A DNA stretch of 64,000 nt, taken from Psychromonas sp. SA13A (lineage in GTDB: Bacteria; Pseudomonadota; Gammaproteobacteria; Enterobacterales; Psychromonadaceae). Location: assembly GCF_011378715.1 (NCBI RefSeq), contig NZ_WTKU01000001.1, positions 434,001 to 498,000 on the forward strand. The letters run 5' to 3'. Every line of letters starts with the position of its first letter. The first letter of the stretch is position 1. The position numbers and the translations under genes were made by a program. Positions 29,392 through 38,894 of the stretch are shown one piece after another. The notes under the pieces are model-generated. The model had not been told where the DNA came from, ran no database searches, and was given only the letters and a program-made list of their open reading frames with translations.

Positions 29392-32186
29392 TATCTTTCT
29401 CCTACTGTGAGTCGTTCTTTAGTCGTTAACTTGCCTAAGCTCGCTAATATAAGCAATGTCGCACCGATAACAGTGAAATAAACCCCGAGGTCAAACATCA
29501 ATGCACTCGCAAGCTCAAATTTACCTATCCAAGGTAAGGAAACATATTCAAACCAAGAGGTTAAGAATGGTCGTTCAACAAACCAACTACCTAAACCAGT
29601 GAATCCAGCGATCGCTAATCCAATAGCGATCATATAGTGATAACTGATACTCACCCTTTTAGCCATCCAATCAACACCGTGTGCAAGGTATTGTTGAATT
29701 AACGCAATGGAAGTAATCAAACCGGCAATAAAACCACCACCAGGCAAGTTGTGCCCGCGCATAAATATATAAGCAGATATGAGCAAAAATAGGGGTAACA
29801 AGCTTTGTGAAACGACCAATAATAATACTGGATATTTCTCTTTAGCCCATAGTCGGCCATCGTAATCTTTAGTGCGCATTGATAAACGCATGCGAGCAAT
29901 CACCTTATGAATACCCAATGCTGCAATCCCCAATACCGTTATTTCACCAAAGGTATCAAAGCCACGGAAATCAACCAGAATAACGTTCACTACATTGGTT
30001 CCACCGCCGCCTGCTTTTGCATTAGCCAAGAAGAACGCAGAAATACTATCCAAAGGATGGGTCATTAAAGCAAAACAAATACTACCAATAATACAACCTA
30101 TTAATGATGCGATGGTCAAGTCACGCACAAAATGGCTAGGTCGACTTTTACTAGTTGGCGTTTGCTGAGGGAAAAAGTACAGCGCTAGTAATAACAAAAT
30201 CACCGTTACAATTTCTACCGATAGCTGAGTAAGGGCTAAGTCGGGAGCAGAGAAATAAGCGAAGGTTATCGATACCACCAAACCAACTAGCGACAACATG
30301 AGTAAAGCGATGAGACGATAATGACTCCAAATTAAGGTTGCAAGTGAACCTGCAATGATCAATATGGCAGCAACCATCACGGCACCATTTATTGGCGTGC
30401 CAGGCATACTTCCTCTCGTTGTGTCGAGGTCAAACAAAGGCGGTGCGATCAGTAATAAAGCAAAGAAGCAGAGACAAAAAGCATAGCGTTGTAAAGAACC
30501 GTTCTCCAATTTAATGGTTATTTTTTGCGCCCACGTTACACAGGCTTGAATACACCCTTCAAATACCAATTTTGCATCAATATCTGGGAACATACCTGCA
30601 AATTTGAATAAATGTTTACGATTCAAATAAATCGCCACGCCACCAACAATAGCCAACGCACTCATTAGCAATGGAAGATTAAATCCATGCCAAATAGCAA
30701 GACTATATTCAGGTAGCGCATGGTTAAGCACCGCCAAAGAAGTACTTTCTAGTAACGGGCCAATAGTATAGTTAGGAAAAATACCGACCAACAAACAAAT
30801 AGTCACTAAAATTTCCACGGGAACACGCATATAACGCGGTGGCTCGTGAGGGGTTTTAGTTAAACCTTTCGGCTCACCGTTAAAGAACACATCATGAATA
30901 AAACGCAGTGAATAAGCGACAGAGAAAGCACCAGCAATTGTCGCTAATACAGGGATTAACCAAGACATAGCACCTAAAATGCTTTGCTCTAAGGTTTCAG
31001 TAAAGAACATTTCTTTAGACAAAAAACCATTGAGCAGCGGCACACCCGCCATCGAGGCAGATGCAACCATCGCTAACGTCGCGGTAATAGGCATGTATTT
31101 CCATAATCCATTAAGTTTACGCATATCTCGTGAGCCAGATTCATGGTCAATAATACCTGCAGCCATAAATAATGATGCTTTAAAAACAGCATGATTCATG
31201 ATGTGAAATATCGCAGCAATCGCAGCTAATTCAGTATTCAAACCGAGTAGCAATACGATTAAACCAAGGTGACTAATGGTCGAATAAGCTAACAGCCCTT
31301 TTAAATCATGTTTAAATAATGCGGTATAAGCCCCTAATAACAAAGTTAATAGACCAGTTAAAGAAACCACAACAAACCACATCTCCGTACCAGCTAATAC
31401 TGGATAGAAACGTGCTAATAAGAAAATACCTGCTTTTACCATGGTCGCCGAGTGTAAGTAAGCACTTACAGGTGTAGGTGCAGCCATGGCATGAGGTAAC
31501 CAAAAATGAAACGGAAATTGCGCAGATTTAGTAAAAGCACCAATTAAAAATAAACTTAGAATTGCAATATAATAAGGGCTTTGTTTTACCAATTCAGCAC
31601 TGTTGAGGACGACGTCTAATTCGTAACTGCCAACGACTTGACCTAATAGGATAATCCCCGCCAACAACGCTAAACCACCAGCACCAGTGATCGTAAGAGC
31701 CATTCTAGCCCCTTTACGCGCATCGCTATTGTGTGACCAAAAACCAATCAACAAGAACGAGCTGATACTGGTCAATTCCCAATAAAGCCAGAGTTGCAGC
31801 ATGTTATTTGACATAACAATGCCGAGCATGGCAGTCATAAACATGATCAAATAGCAGTAAAAACGCCCCATATGATCTTTTTCAGACAAATAGTAACGCG
31901 CATATAAAATGACCAGTAAACCAATACCTAAAATCAATATACTGAACAATGCAGCTAAACCATCGAGCCGAAACGATAACGATAAACCTAATTGGGGGAT
32001 CCAATCAACACTCTTGCTAAAAGACTCTCCAGCAAATATCGCTGGCAAATCAAGAAGAATCAAACCAAGGGCAAGCGCTGGTAACAACGCAGTTGCCAGC
32101 GTACATGCGCTGCGACTCAGTTTATTGGTTAGTAAGGGGACGATAATCCCTAACATGGGTAAAAATGGCACCCAGAAATAATGCAT
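29391..32186 (-). CDS. mrpA: Na+/H+ antiporter subunit MrpA with fused MrpB domain
   Basis: A 931-residue protein. Residues 1-~480 are NuoL-like (YWELTSISSFLLIGFWSHNSDARKGA; FPFHFWLPHAMAAPTPVSAYLHSATMVKAGIFLLARF). A MrpA-specific C-terminal membrane part follows, then from about residue 800 an MrpB domain (LISAYIFMRGHNLPGGGFIAGLITSIAL). The A-B fusion explains the lack of a separate mrpB and is common in proteobacterial group-2 Mrp operons. It is the first gene of the operon. The promoter is in the ~1 kb gap to its right. Confidence 0.93.
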   Translation of the reverse strand: MHYFWVPFLPMLGIIVPLLTNKLSRSACTLATALLPALALGLILLDLPAIFAGESFSKSVDWIPQLGLSLSFRLDGLAALFSILILGIGLLVILYARYYLSEKDHMGRFYCYLIMFMTAMLGIVMSNNMLQLWLYWELTSISSFLLIGFWSHNSDARKGARMALTITGAGGLALLAGIILLGQVVGSYELDVVLNSAELVKQSPYYIAILSLFLIGAFTKSAQFPFHFWLPHAMAAPTPVSAYLHSATMVKAGIFLLARFYPVLAGTEMWFVVVSLTGLLTLLLGAYTALFKHDLKGLLAYSTISHLGLIVLLLGLNTELAAIAAIFHIMNHAVFKASLFMAAGIIDHESGSRDMRKLNGLWKYMPITATLAMVASASMAGVPLLNGFLSKEMFFTETLEQSILGAMSWLIPVLATIAGAFSVAYSLRFIHDVFFNGEPKGLTKTPHEPPRYMRVPVEILVTICLLVGIFPNYTIGPLLESTSLAVLNHALPEYSLAIWHGFNLPLLMSALAIVGGVAIYLNRKHLFKFAGMFPDIDAKLVFEGCIQACVTWAQKITIKLENGSLQRYAFCLCFFALLLIAPPLFDLDTTRGSMPGTPINGAVMVAAILIIAGSLATLIWSHYRLIALLMLSLVGLVVSITFAYFSAPDLALTQLSVEIVTVILLLLALYFFPQQTPTSKSRPSHFVRDLTIASLIGCIIGSICFALMTHPLDSISAFFLANAKAGGGGTNVVNVILVDFRGFDTFGEITVLGIAALGIHKVIARMRLSMRTKDYDGRLWAKEKYPVLLLVVSQSLLPLFLLISAYIFMRGHNLPGGGFIAGLITSIALIQQYLAHGVDWMAKRVSISYHYMIAIGLAIAGFTGLGSWFVERPFLTSWFEYVSLPWIGKFELASALMFDLGVYFTVIGATLLILASLGKLTTKERLTVGER

Positions 32187-32486
32187 TTAAGCGAAGCTCC
32201 GTTAACTAAGTAGTTGGTATTTTCGAACCACGATAGTGATTATTTGGATAAAAATCAATGTCTTATTATGTCTATATTTATTAAACCATTGATTTTAATA
32301 TACTTATAATTTCACACTCAAGTTGCAATTCAAATAGTGTTTTTTTCTACGCTGATTATTTAGGTTTAGCTGAGACTTACTTTGTGTCTATAAAATTGTA
32401 ATAAAGCCTATTTATTACCTAGGCAATTAAAGTAAAACAGTACTATTTGAATTACCACTAAAGTTAAAACTCATCATATTGAATAT

Positions 32487-32673
32487 TTATTCAATATGAA
32501 TATTCTTATCTAGCTTAGCTTACCATTCAATTAAATATACCAATAATAGTATTGGTTTTGAAATACTAGCGTTGTTAGGTAGTTGCAATAATATAGTTTT
32601 ACGTAGTTGATATGTAATGACACTTAATTTTTGGGATTGTACTTCATGGCAGTTTCTTGAGGTTGGTAACGAA
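32487..32673. repeat. Left copy of the direct repeat bracketing the CRISPR island
   Basis: About 190 bases match the segment at 54061-54256 in the same orientation. The core at 32516-32588 differs from 54086-54158 at only about three bases; the flanks are more diverged. The core contains ACCAATA-ATAG-TATTGGT, an inverted repeat. It lies in the divergent gap between mrpA and the DUF1232 gene, just where ordinary chromosomal genes give way to defence genes. Confidence 0.85.
32624..32671 (-). pseudogene. Relic of the 3' end of an FAD-oxidase (BBE-domain) gene, left copy
   Basis: Minus-strand reading gives RYQPQETAMKYNPKN followed by a stop. It aligns with RYKLKDISLKYDPNN in the right-hand copy and with the 'R..IK.KYDP.N' C-terminus of berberine-bridge-type FAD oxidoreductases. 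No body of such a gene remains: the frame closes a few codons upstream. Assignment to that family rests on a short motif only. Confidence 0.45.
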
Positions 32674-33067
32674 TAGGCTCCATCGACATCTTATCTAAAG
32701 GTCATAAGTGACGGTATTGTTAGATTACTATTGACGATTAAAGCTATAACCTCAATCTAAACTCTAGTCACAATCAACCCGCATCCATTATTTTTGGCTG
32801 CAGAGCAATTTACCAGCATCCCATCAAACCTTAAGTGAGTTTTCACCTTCTTCTTTCAATAAGCATTTAAAGAAGCACATTGCTATTTCTTTAATTGTTT
32901 CGTTTCTGAACCAGAAAATATATTTCACCATCATCTAATCAACGCTAACCAAAAATAGTGTAGTCACCGATTTATATTGATGAAAACACCTAAATAATAA
33001 CCCTGCGATATTACTAACTGACAGTTCCGCAGCACATAAAAATAAGTAACTACCTCTTAACTACTTA
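32674..33067. other. Gap between repeat and DUF1232 gene
   Basis: About 390 bases with no ORF I trust and no RNA gene. The sequence is less A/T-monotonous than nearby spacers, which would fit decayed coding DNA, but no frame is convincing. Confidence 0.45.
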
Positions 33068-33077
33068 ACAAATTTGT
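33068..33077. promoter_or_regulatory. Shared island palindrome ACAAATTTGT, site 1
   Basis: ACAAATTTGT in the context TTAACAAATTTGTCATAA lies about 130 bases before the DUF1232 gene. Identical decamers lie before csm6-like (35255), between cas10 and cas1 (44219) and before the GTPase operon (51891). Confidence 0.6.
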
Positions 33078-33208
33078 CATAAGAGAGAAAATACTATTAA
33101 AGCCTTACACTGTAATCATCGTCAGGCACCACCATACAACAGTAAAGCGGCATGACATTAAAATAAAAATGCGAAAAAATACAATAATATTTAAAAAGGA
33201 AGTATGCG

Positions 33209-33622
33209 ATGACATTTTCAAATAAAAAAAGACAATCTACACAAAATAAATTTGAGCAAACTGCCCGAGATATCAATAGTGAAGACATTGAAAAAGCTGC
33301 ACGTAATGGTGATAAAAAGCTGCAAGAATTGTACGAAAAATCCCCCGGTGCACTTATAAAACTATGGAATGATCTAAAACTCATGGTCCGCTTACTCAAA
33401 GACTATAGCGCAGGAACTTACACTGATGTCCCTTGGAAAGTAATGGCGTCAATCACTGCAGCCATCATTTATTTTGTATCACCTATTGATGTGATCCCTG
33501 ATTTTATTCCCTTTGCAGGCTACATAGATGATGCTTATGTTATTAAATTGGCACTTGATTTTGCTCGTGATGATGTCTCTCGCTATAGAGCCTGGAGATC
33601 AATTAATCAACAATCTATTTAG
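33209..33622 (+). CDS. DUF1232 (YkvA-family) membrane protein
   Basis: A 137-residue protein with a charged N-terminal half and a C-terminal DUF1232 domain: VMASITAAIIYFVSPIDVIPDFIPFAGYIDDAYVI (about 85-120) carries the family signature PIDxIPDFIP...GYIDDA. That segment is hydrophobic and probably membrane-embedded. AAGGAAG before the ATG is a strong ribosome site. It is followed after 10 bases by a DUF697-like gene, so the two form an operon. DUF1232 and DUF697 proteins are often found near membrane-associated GTPases, and three such GTPases lie 15 kb away in the same island. Biochemical role unknown. Confidence 0.85.
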   Translation: MTFSNKKRQSTQNKFEQTARDINSEDIEKAARNGDKKLQELYEKSPGALIKLWNDLKLMVRLLKDYSAGTYTDVPWKVMASITAAIIYFVSPIDVIPDFIPFAGYIDDAYVIKLALDFARDDVSRYRAWRSINQQSI

Positions 33623-33632
33623 GAGAAATTAA

Positions 33633-33998
33633 ATGAAGAACACAAAAAGTGTACATACTATCATCCATGCTGCAGCGTCATCGGCAGCATGTGTTGGTGC
33701 TGGACTAGCACAGTTACCAGGGGCGGACATGCCGGTGATTGCAGGTATTCAAACGACCATGATTATTACAATAGCAAATAAATTTGGGGCTGAGTTATCT
33801 GAAGCAGCGGCCATGGATATGCTATTGACTGCAACAGCAAGCTATGGCGGTCGAGCATTATCACAGTACTTAGTTGGTTGGATCCCCGGTTGGGGAAACT
33901 CTATTAATGCGAGTACAGCTTTCGCATTAACAGAGGCTGTCGGGTGGGCAGCTGAACATCACTTTTCAAGCAATGATAAGCAATATAGCTCAACATAA
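33633..33998 (+). CDS. DUF697-like small membrane protein
   Basis: A 121-residue protein. The region PVIAGIQTTMIITIANKFGAELSEAAAMDMLLTATASYGGRAL, followed by VGWIPGWGNSINASTAFALTEAVGW, looks like the DUF697 module usually fused to the C-terminus of Era-like GTPases (YcjF-type). Here it stands free. It contains two or three hydrophobic helices rich in Gly and Ala. It is translated just after DUF1232 (GGAG six bases before ATG). A role as a membrane partner for the YfjP-like GTPases is inference from domain habits. Confidence 0.7.
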   Translation: MKNTKSVHTIIHAAASSAACVGAGLAQLPGADMPVIAGIQTTMIITIANKFGAELSEAAAMDMLLTATASYGGRALSQYLVGWIPGWGNSINASTAFALTEAVGWAAEHHFSSNDKQYSST

Positions 33999-34030
33999 AA
34001 TTGGGGTTGAGCAACCGTCAAATGTATAAA

Positions 34031-35233
34031 TTATTCGCTAAAAATAATTTGATCAGGATTCAGTTGAAGACCTAAATGCCCATTTTTGGTACGAGTACGA
34101 AACCCTTCTTCTGACATTTCTTTTTTAACGATACTAATTTCACAAAAAGTAATGCTTTTTCCTACCGCTATTTTCTTCAATTCACCTGAAATATCAAGTA
34201 ACATACGGCTAACAATCGTATTAGATAAGCCTTTCTTTTCTATCGAATCAAAGCACTTTTTATTTACTTTATAACCCGCATTATCTTCTAACTCTTCTTT
34301 AATATCATCAAACCTATCAAAAGGTTTATCACCATTTAAATTTGTGCCAGAAATCTTTGAAAGCTCAAGAAACAAAGGATCATCCATTTTAAAATCAGTA
34401 ATATCCTGACGGCTATAAATAGGCTCATCTTTACACGTCCTAGCGATGATTCGGTAAAAAGCGATCGTTTCAATAGGTAGGTTTAACTCAGTGCCATTTA
34501 GCAATACTCGGTAATCACGAGTAAATTCTAATACGTTTTCATTCGGTGTAAAAGACAATTGGTAAGCTTTAAGAATATCGCGGTAAGTTGCTTCTTGCGT
34601 TAGCATACCACCATCATTTTTAAGCGAATTATTTAATCTTAAAAAAGGAATTTTAGCGAGTTCAACAATGGCATCTTTTGCATCAAGAGAGATCTCTTCG
34701 CCAGTATTCCAGTTTTTAGAAGCAACAAAAGGGCTGGGCGTTTTAGTCGGAAACCAAAAATTAGCAGATTCAAATTCCGGCGCTACTAAAACGTGGCTCA
34801 ATGTATCGCATGGTCGAGCAAATATAGAAAAGATATACCCCATATAAAAAGACATACTCTTACGCCCACCGGCAATGGAAGCATGAATAGCAGTATCATC
34901 ATCTTTCACTAAAGTACGAACTGTTTGCGTTATTTGATCCGCCATTGATTCTTGATCATGTTTATTACGAATATCATTTAATTCATTCCCCTGTAAGTCT
35001 TTAACAATTTGAATATCTGTTGTTAATAGTGTCGGGATCGGTAAAGCATAATGCTCACAAAGCTCAGTTATTTTTTCATGCACCTTTAGTCTTTTAATTT
35101 CATTCGCGCCATGTAATGTTGTGAACACAATTATCCTTGAAGGAAAATTTTTATCCTTCAAGGCAAATAAGGTTTCAGTCACCACTTGAGGTGAGGAGCC
35201 TAGTACGGTCATTAATGTTGTTTTAACTGTCAT
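34031..35233 (-). CDS. CARF-domain protein, Csm6/NE0113-type ring-nuclease family
   Basis: A 400-residue protein. The N-terminal CARF domain of the NE0113 (TIGR02584) type is seen in TTLMTVLGSSPQVVTETLFAL at the N-terminus and IAGGRKSMSFYMGYIF (about 122-138). CARF domains bind cyclic oligoadenylate made by Cas10. This family is annotated as Csm6-type ring nuclease, which would switch signalling off, or as a signal-activated nuclease. I find no HEPN RxxxxH motif in a credible position, so the output activity is unclear. It is separated from the cas6 stop by 105 bases that hold a 20-bp palindrome, so it may have its own promoter. Confidence 0.8.
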   Translation of the reverse strand: MTVKTTLMTVLGSSPQVVTETLFALKDKNFPSRIIVFTTLHGANEIKRLKVHEKITELCEHYALPIPTLLTTDIQIVKDLQGNELNDIRNKHDQESMADQITQTVRTLVKDDDTAIHASIAGGRKSMSFYMGYIFSIFARPCDTLSHVLVAPEFESANFWFPTKTPSPFVASKNWNTGEEISLDAKDAIVELAKIPFLRLNNSLKNDGGMLTQEATYRDILKAYQLSFTPNENVLEFTRDYRVLLNGTELNLPIETIAFYRIIARTCKDEPIYSRQDITDFKMDDPLFLELSKISGTNLNGDKPFDRFDDIKEELEDNAGYKVNKKCFDSIEKKGLSNTIVSRMLLDISGELKKIAVGKSITFCEISIVKKEMSEEGFRTRTKNGHLGLQLNPDQIIFSE

Positions 35234-35249
35234 ATTGTTCTCATTATAT

Positions 35250-35269
35250 TTTTAACAAATTTGTTAAAA
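35250..35269. promoter_or_regulatory. Shared island palindrome, site 2 (20-bp perfect)
   Basis: TTTTAACAAATTTGTTAAAA is a perfect 20-base palindrome centred on ACAAATTTGT. It begins 16 bases before the csm6-like start codon, overlapping where a promoter -10 or leader would be: a position typical of a repressor operator. Confidence 0.65.
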
Positions 35270-35338
35270 GGTCAGATGGTCTCATTTGCAATATAATCCG
35301 CACCACAATGAGACGGTCACGGATGACTGCTCGCCAAA

Positions 35339-36229
35339 TCACTGAATTAACTTATATTTCCCTAAACCAAAAGTCGTTTTTCCACCAATATGTAATTGTT
35401 CACCGATAAGTAACAAAGGTAATGACTCCGTGATTTCTCCACAAAAGCTGAATTGCCCTTTTAACCCACCAAAAGGAAGGTTTTTTTGTTCTTTTAATGA
35501 ATAACGTTGCCAGTCTTCAAAATAACAATGAGCTGTACTTTTAAACCCACCTAATAGAGGTAGTTGTTGATTAACTTGCTCAAGCAAAGGTGAATCATCA
35601 ACGACCCAAAAGCGACTTAATAAAATTAATCGTCGTTGAATTTGACGAAGGAAGAACTCAAGGGGTGGCGCATTACTTTTAACGATTCTACCTTGATGTT
35701 TCATACGTAAAGGCGTTATTAACTGTAATGCTATTTCATGGTTAATAGAGAGCTCGCGCGAACTATCAAGCTGCATCGAAATAGCATCGAATAACGTGTA
35801 GGTATGAATGCCTGTTTGCTGATTGGTTGGTAGCACAGAGCTCATACTTAATACTGAGAATGGTGTTCTATTTTTACCGAACCCCATCCTTTCACCCATT
35901 TTTAACGCAATAAATAAAGAATCAACAAGCTCAATAGCACTACCAAAAAGCGTTATCTCAAAATCAAACACTTCGTGCTGATGCCAATCCGTTTTATGAT
36001 CAGCGTTTGGTGTAATAATATAAGGTTTGGGTTGTTGATTATCGTGCTCACCATAACAAATAAAAAATGCCTGCTCATCAGCCTGTTTAAGTGCATGACC
36101 AAACCAACCATGCAACATAGACCCTTTAAATGCAGGTAACACAGTATCTTTGTGAAATTGAATATAAACACGCAATTTCAGTAAAGAAAACTGTTGGGAG
36201 AGTTGTTGTAAAGGTGAATGCACTAGCAT
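35339..36229 (-). CDS. cas6: Cas6 pre-crRNA endoribonuclease
   Basis: A 296-residue RAMP-fold protein of the Cas6 (PF10040-like) type. It has VLPAFKGSMLHGWFGHAL near the N-terminus (about 31-48), a central KMGERMGFGKNRTPF loop and the C-terminal glycine-rich loop GGKTTFGLGKYKLIQ. It should cut the array transcript within each repeat. The array repeat has a CCCT/AGGG stem with exactly eight bases (ATTAAGAC) after it, the expected Cas6 cut geometry. The start overlaps the TIGR03986 gene's stop by seven bases, so it is the last gene of the effector operon. Confidence 0.87.
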   Translation of the reverse strand: MLVHSPLQQLSQQFSLLKLRVYIQFHKDTVLPAFKGSMLHGWFGHALKQADEQAFFICYGEHDNQQPKPYIITPNADHKTDWHQHEVFDFEITLFGSAIELVDSLFIALKMGERMGFGKNRTPFSVLSMSSVLPTNQQTGIHTYTLFDAISMQLDSSRELSINHEIALQLITPLRMKHQGRIVKSNAPPLEFFLRQIQRRLILLSRFWVVDDSPLLEQVNQQLPLLGGFKSTAHCYFEDWQRYSLKEQKNLPFGGLKGQFSFCGEITESLPLLLIGEQLHIGGKTTFGLGKYKLIQ

Positions 36230-38391
36230 TGTCCCTCAAGATACTTAATTGCTTTTTCAACATCCTTGTCTGATAAGTTAATATTTTTATAAACTGATAA
36301 TAAATATTTAGCTTCTTCATTTGTTAATGTTAACGCCTTAATATCTTTTAGAATATTGCGTAATTCTTTAATCTTATTTTTCTTTTCCGTGCCATTTAAT
36401 TTATCTTGATCACTTTCGATAAACTCCAAAAATAATTTAGATTTTTCATAAAGACTCATATCGGAATTAGAAACATTAGCCTTTTCTTTTGCAAGCTTAT
36501 CTTTAAGTGCTCTTTTTTCAAAGATCTCAAGATAAGTTTCTTGCAACGCTTTTTCATTGTTATGCCAAGTACTTTCTGAATCAAATAACTGTTTTAAACG
36601 ACCCTTTCCAAAAGAAGGTGAACCGATAGGCTCATACTTACTTTCAACATCATTCAATGATTCATCATTATGGTCATTAATGGTAAGTGAATCTTTCGAA
36701 TTTTTAACTACCTGAAAATCTTTTAATTTCATATATTCGAAATGATTTACATCACTAATACTCGTATCCGATAACTCTAATAAGTGATTAATTTGAACAG
36801 AAGTCTTCCAGCCATTTACTTTGTAATATACTTTTTCCATATGAGATTCAAAAGTATCAATATAAGTGTTTACCTTAGCCGTTGAAATGCCTTTTATTTT
36901 AATATTATTATCAGTAATTGAAAATTGAACAGCACCTGCACCAAGCGGTTTACCGTGACCTAACGAATGGCAATTGAATGAAGACCCACCTAACGTCAAC
37001 GCCCATAATAGAGCTGAAAGTTCTTCTTGTTTTAAATTATGAAAGAATATTTTCCCAGAGAACTCACTACCCGCTTCAAGTAGTTCAAGTTTACTTTTAA
37101 CTTTATTGGACTTGATCTCACTACTATCATTTTCTTTAAAATCCCTTTTTATCGGGTAGCGCTTCCAACCTGATAAAACAGAATTATCATTATTATAATC
37201 ATTATAAGATTCAGGATCATTTTGTTGGATATAACCACCTAAGAAGGTTGCTTTAGGAGAAGATAAAATAACAGGAGCAGACGTTAAGTTATGCTCACAA
37301 GAATCTAAAGTTGCGTCTGAAAAAATAACACGACTTTTAAGACTCAATGCTTTTTCACGTAACGTACCGAACATTAATTCAGCCATATCAAAATAAGCAT
37401 CCGCTGAATGGGCTTTATTTTGGTTATCCGCTAAATCCTTTGTACCATTTTTATAACTTACCCTTGGCATTCTTGCAAAACCTAACGAATGAACCTCAGA
37501 GCCTTTTTTCAATGCAAAAACCGGAATACCATGCTCTCGGTGTTCATTGTCTTGTAAATATTGAACCTGATCGGTTTCTTTACCTCTGATTTCGCAAGTC
37601 ATGCTTCGGTGATTATTAAATAAATGCTGAACTTGGGCATCAACGTTAGAAGATTTAACACTGCGTTTATTATAAAAAAAGTAACTGAATTCATAATCAG
37701 ATGCTTTTCCTTGCCCTTTTATACGTTCATTTGTGAACACACAGTGTCCACTCGTTGTACCTTGGTTAAAATCATCAGCCCAGCAATTTTTCTGCACACC
37801 TTTTGGGGCAGAGATATTTGCTTTAAATTCATTAGAAAGTTTGATCTTTTCATATTTTTCAATGGCCGTATCACTATTTCTAATATCTTTTTCCAAGACT
37901 TGATTCAACGTTTTATGCGATAACTTACAAAAATCAGATTCAGTAAACTCCCAGACTTTCTTGATTTTATTATATTTAATCCAGCCAGCCTGTACTTTGT
38001 TCTTTCCTATGACTTCTGTGAGGTAATGGCTTCGTGAAGAGATATCCCGAAACGAAAAGTGGCTATCATCAATTGCATTAAATTTACCGAAGCTAGCAAT
38101 CTCTAACACACTACGTACCATGCCTTTTAAACTAGAGCCTGGAATAATAGGTTTGCCAGATGGGTCTCTCGCCCACTTGACCACTGAAATACCTTGTGCA
38201 TCTTTTTCTTGCTCTGCACCAACACATAAAGGCGTTTTATTATTAAGGGTATATTCGATGGCACCTGACAACCCTTCTTCAAAAGGATGATCATGGCTCA
38301 CTAAATGCGCCCAATCTGGCATATAAACCCACTTTGAAAGTGGGACAAAATGATAAGGTGCGTGTACTTGATCCTGTGTATCGTATGACAT
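36223..38391 (-). CDS. TIGR03986-family CRISPR RAMP protein (Cas7 with large insertion)
   Basis: A 722-residue protein. The N-terminal RAMP part carries KWARDPSGKPIIPGSSLKGMVRSVLE (about 93-118), the substrate-loop signature. A second glycine-rich element, LGHGKPLGAGAVQFS, lies near residue 480. The C-terminal ~170 residues are charged and helical (probable coiled coil). This fits the TIGR03986 family and the 'Cas7-insertion' subunit of type III-D complexes. At the place where slicing Cas7 subunits have an Asp six residues before the RDP motif I see Val, so it may not cut target RNA. It overlaps its neighbours by single bases. Its exact place in the complex is inferred. Confidence 0.82.
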   Translation of the reverse strand: MSYDTQDQVHAPYHFVPLSKWVYMPDWAHLVSHDHPFEEGLSGAIEYTLNNKTPLCVGAEQEKDAQGISVVKWARDPSGKPIIPGSSLKGMVRSVLEIASFGKFNAIDDSHFSFRDISSRSHYLTEVIGKNKVQAGWIKYNKIKKVWEFTESDFCKLSHKTLNQVLEKDIRNSDTAIEKYEKIKLSNEFKANISAPKGVQKNCWADDFNQGTTSGHCVFTNERIKGQGKASDYEFSYFFYNKRSVKSSNVDAQVQHLFNNHRSMTCEIRGKETDQVQYLQDNEHREHGIPVFALKKGSEVHSLGFARMPRVSYKNGTKDLADNQNKAHSADAYFDMAELMFGTLREKALSLKSRVIFSDATLDSCEHNLTSAPVILSSPKATFLGGYIQQNDPESYNDYNNDNSVLSGWKRYPIKRDFKENDSSEIKSNKVKSKLELLEAGSEFSGKIFFHNLKQEELSALLWALTLGGSSFNCHSLGHGKPLGAGAVQFSITDNNIKIKGISTAKVNTYIDTFESHMEKVYYKVNGWKTSVQINHLLELSDTSISDVNHFEYMKLKDFQVVKNSKDSLTINDHNDESLNDVESKYEPIGSPSFGKGRLKQLFDSESTWHNNEKALQETYLEIFEKRALKDKLAKEKANVSNSDMSLYEKSKLFLEFIESDQDKLNGTEKKNKIKELRNILKDIKALTLTNEEAKYLLSVYKNINLSDKDVEKAIKYLEGQC

Positions 38392-38894
38392 TATGCTCGC
38401 TCCTTCTCATTTGAAAATCCCACAAACTGTTGTGTTAATGGTAGCCAACGGCCTTTTTGGTCGCCTTCTTGTGATTGTCTCCACCAACAACGATATACAG
38501 CACAGGTAAATTCATTTTTTAAACTTTGACGTAACATCACTTTCTGTTCCGAAAAAGCAGTGATATCATCTGTGTCAGCATGACTCATCAACGTGACTTG
38601 AAAAAGATCTGCGCCAATCAACTTAACTTTTAAACTATTGTTGTTGTGTGCCCATTCACCTTCAATCAGGTCTTTTCGCGTAGGCTCCTCAGTACTCATC
38701 TCAACTTGGTCACGGTACATTACCCAACCTTCGGCAGGTGTGAACCCCTTAATTTTTTGAAGCATGTGTTCAGTGTTTAACTGCTCAGATAAAATATTAA
38801 TACTCGCATTTGTTAACTTAGGTAACGCATTGCCTAACAACCTTGGATCATCTTGGCTGTGTACTTGTAATCTATTATAATTTTCTAAACTCAT
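38391..38894 (-). CDS. Csx19-like small CRISPR protein
   Basis: A 167-residue protein with no RAMP glycine loop. It has a Trp/Arg-rich C-terminal stretch, FTCAVYRCWWRQSQEGDQKGRWLPLTQQFVGF. Its place between the double-Cas7 and TIGR03986 genes, with overlaps of four and one bases, and its size match the Csx19 slot of type III-D operons. I did not recognise the sequence independently, so the name rests on context. It is most likely an accessory subunit of the interference complex. Confidence 0.55.
   Translation of the reverse strand: MSLENYNRLQVHSQDDPRLLGNALPKLTNASINILSEQLNTEHMLQKIKGFTPAEGWVMYRDQVEMSTEEPTRKDLIEGEWAHNNNSLKVKLIGADLFQVTLMSHADTDDITAFSEQKVMLRQSLKNEFTCAVYRCWWRQSQEGDQKGRWLPLTQQFVGFSNEKERA

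Noticed and set aside
32236-33060. A hidden gene between mrpA and DUF1232
   Set aside because: All frames are broken; apart from the short FAD-oxidase-like tail in the repeat, nothing reads as protein.
35143-35233. Reading the csm6-like protein as a HEPN RNase
   Set aside because: Its only RxxxxH (Arg381-His386) is at the extreme C-terminus, outside any plausible HEPN helix pair; not used as evidence for RNase activity.
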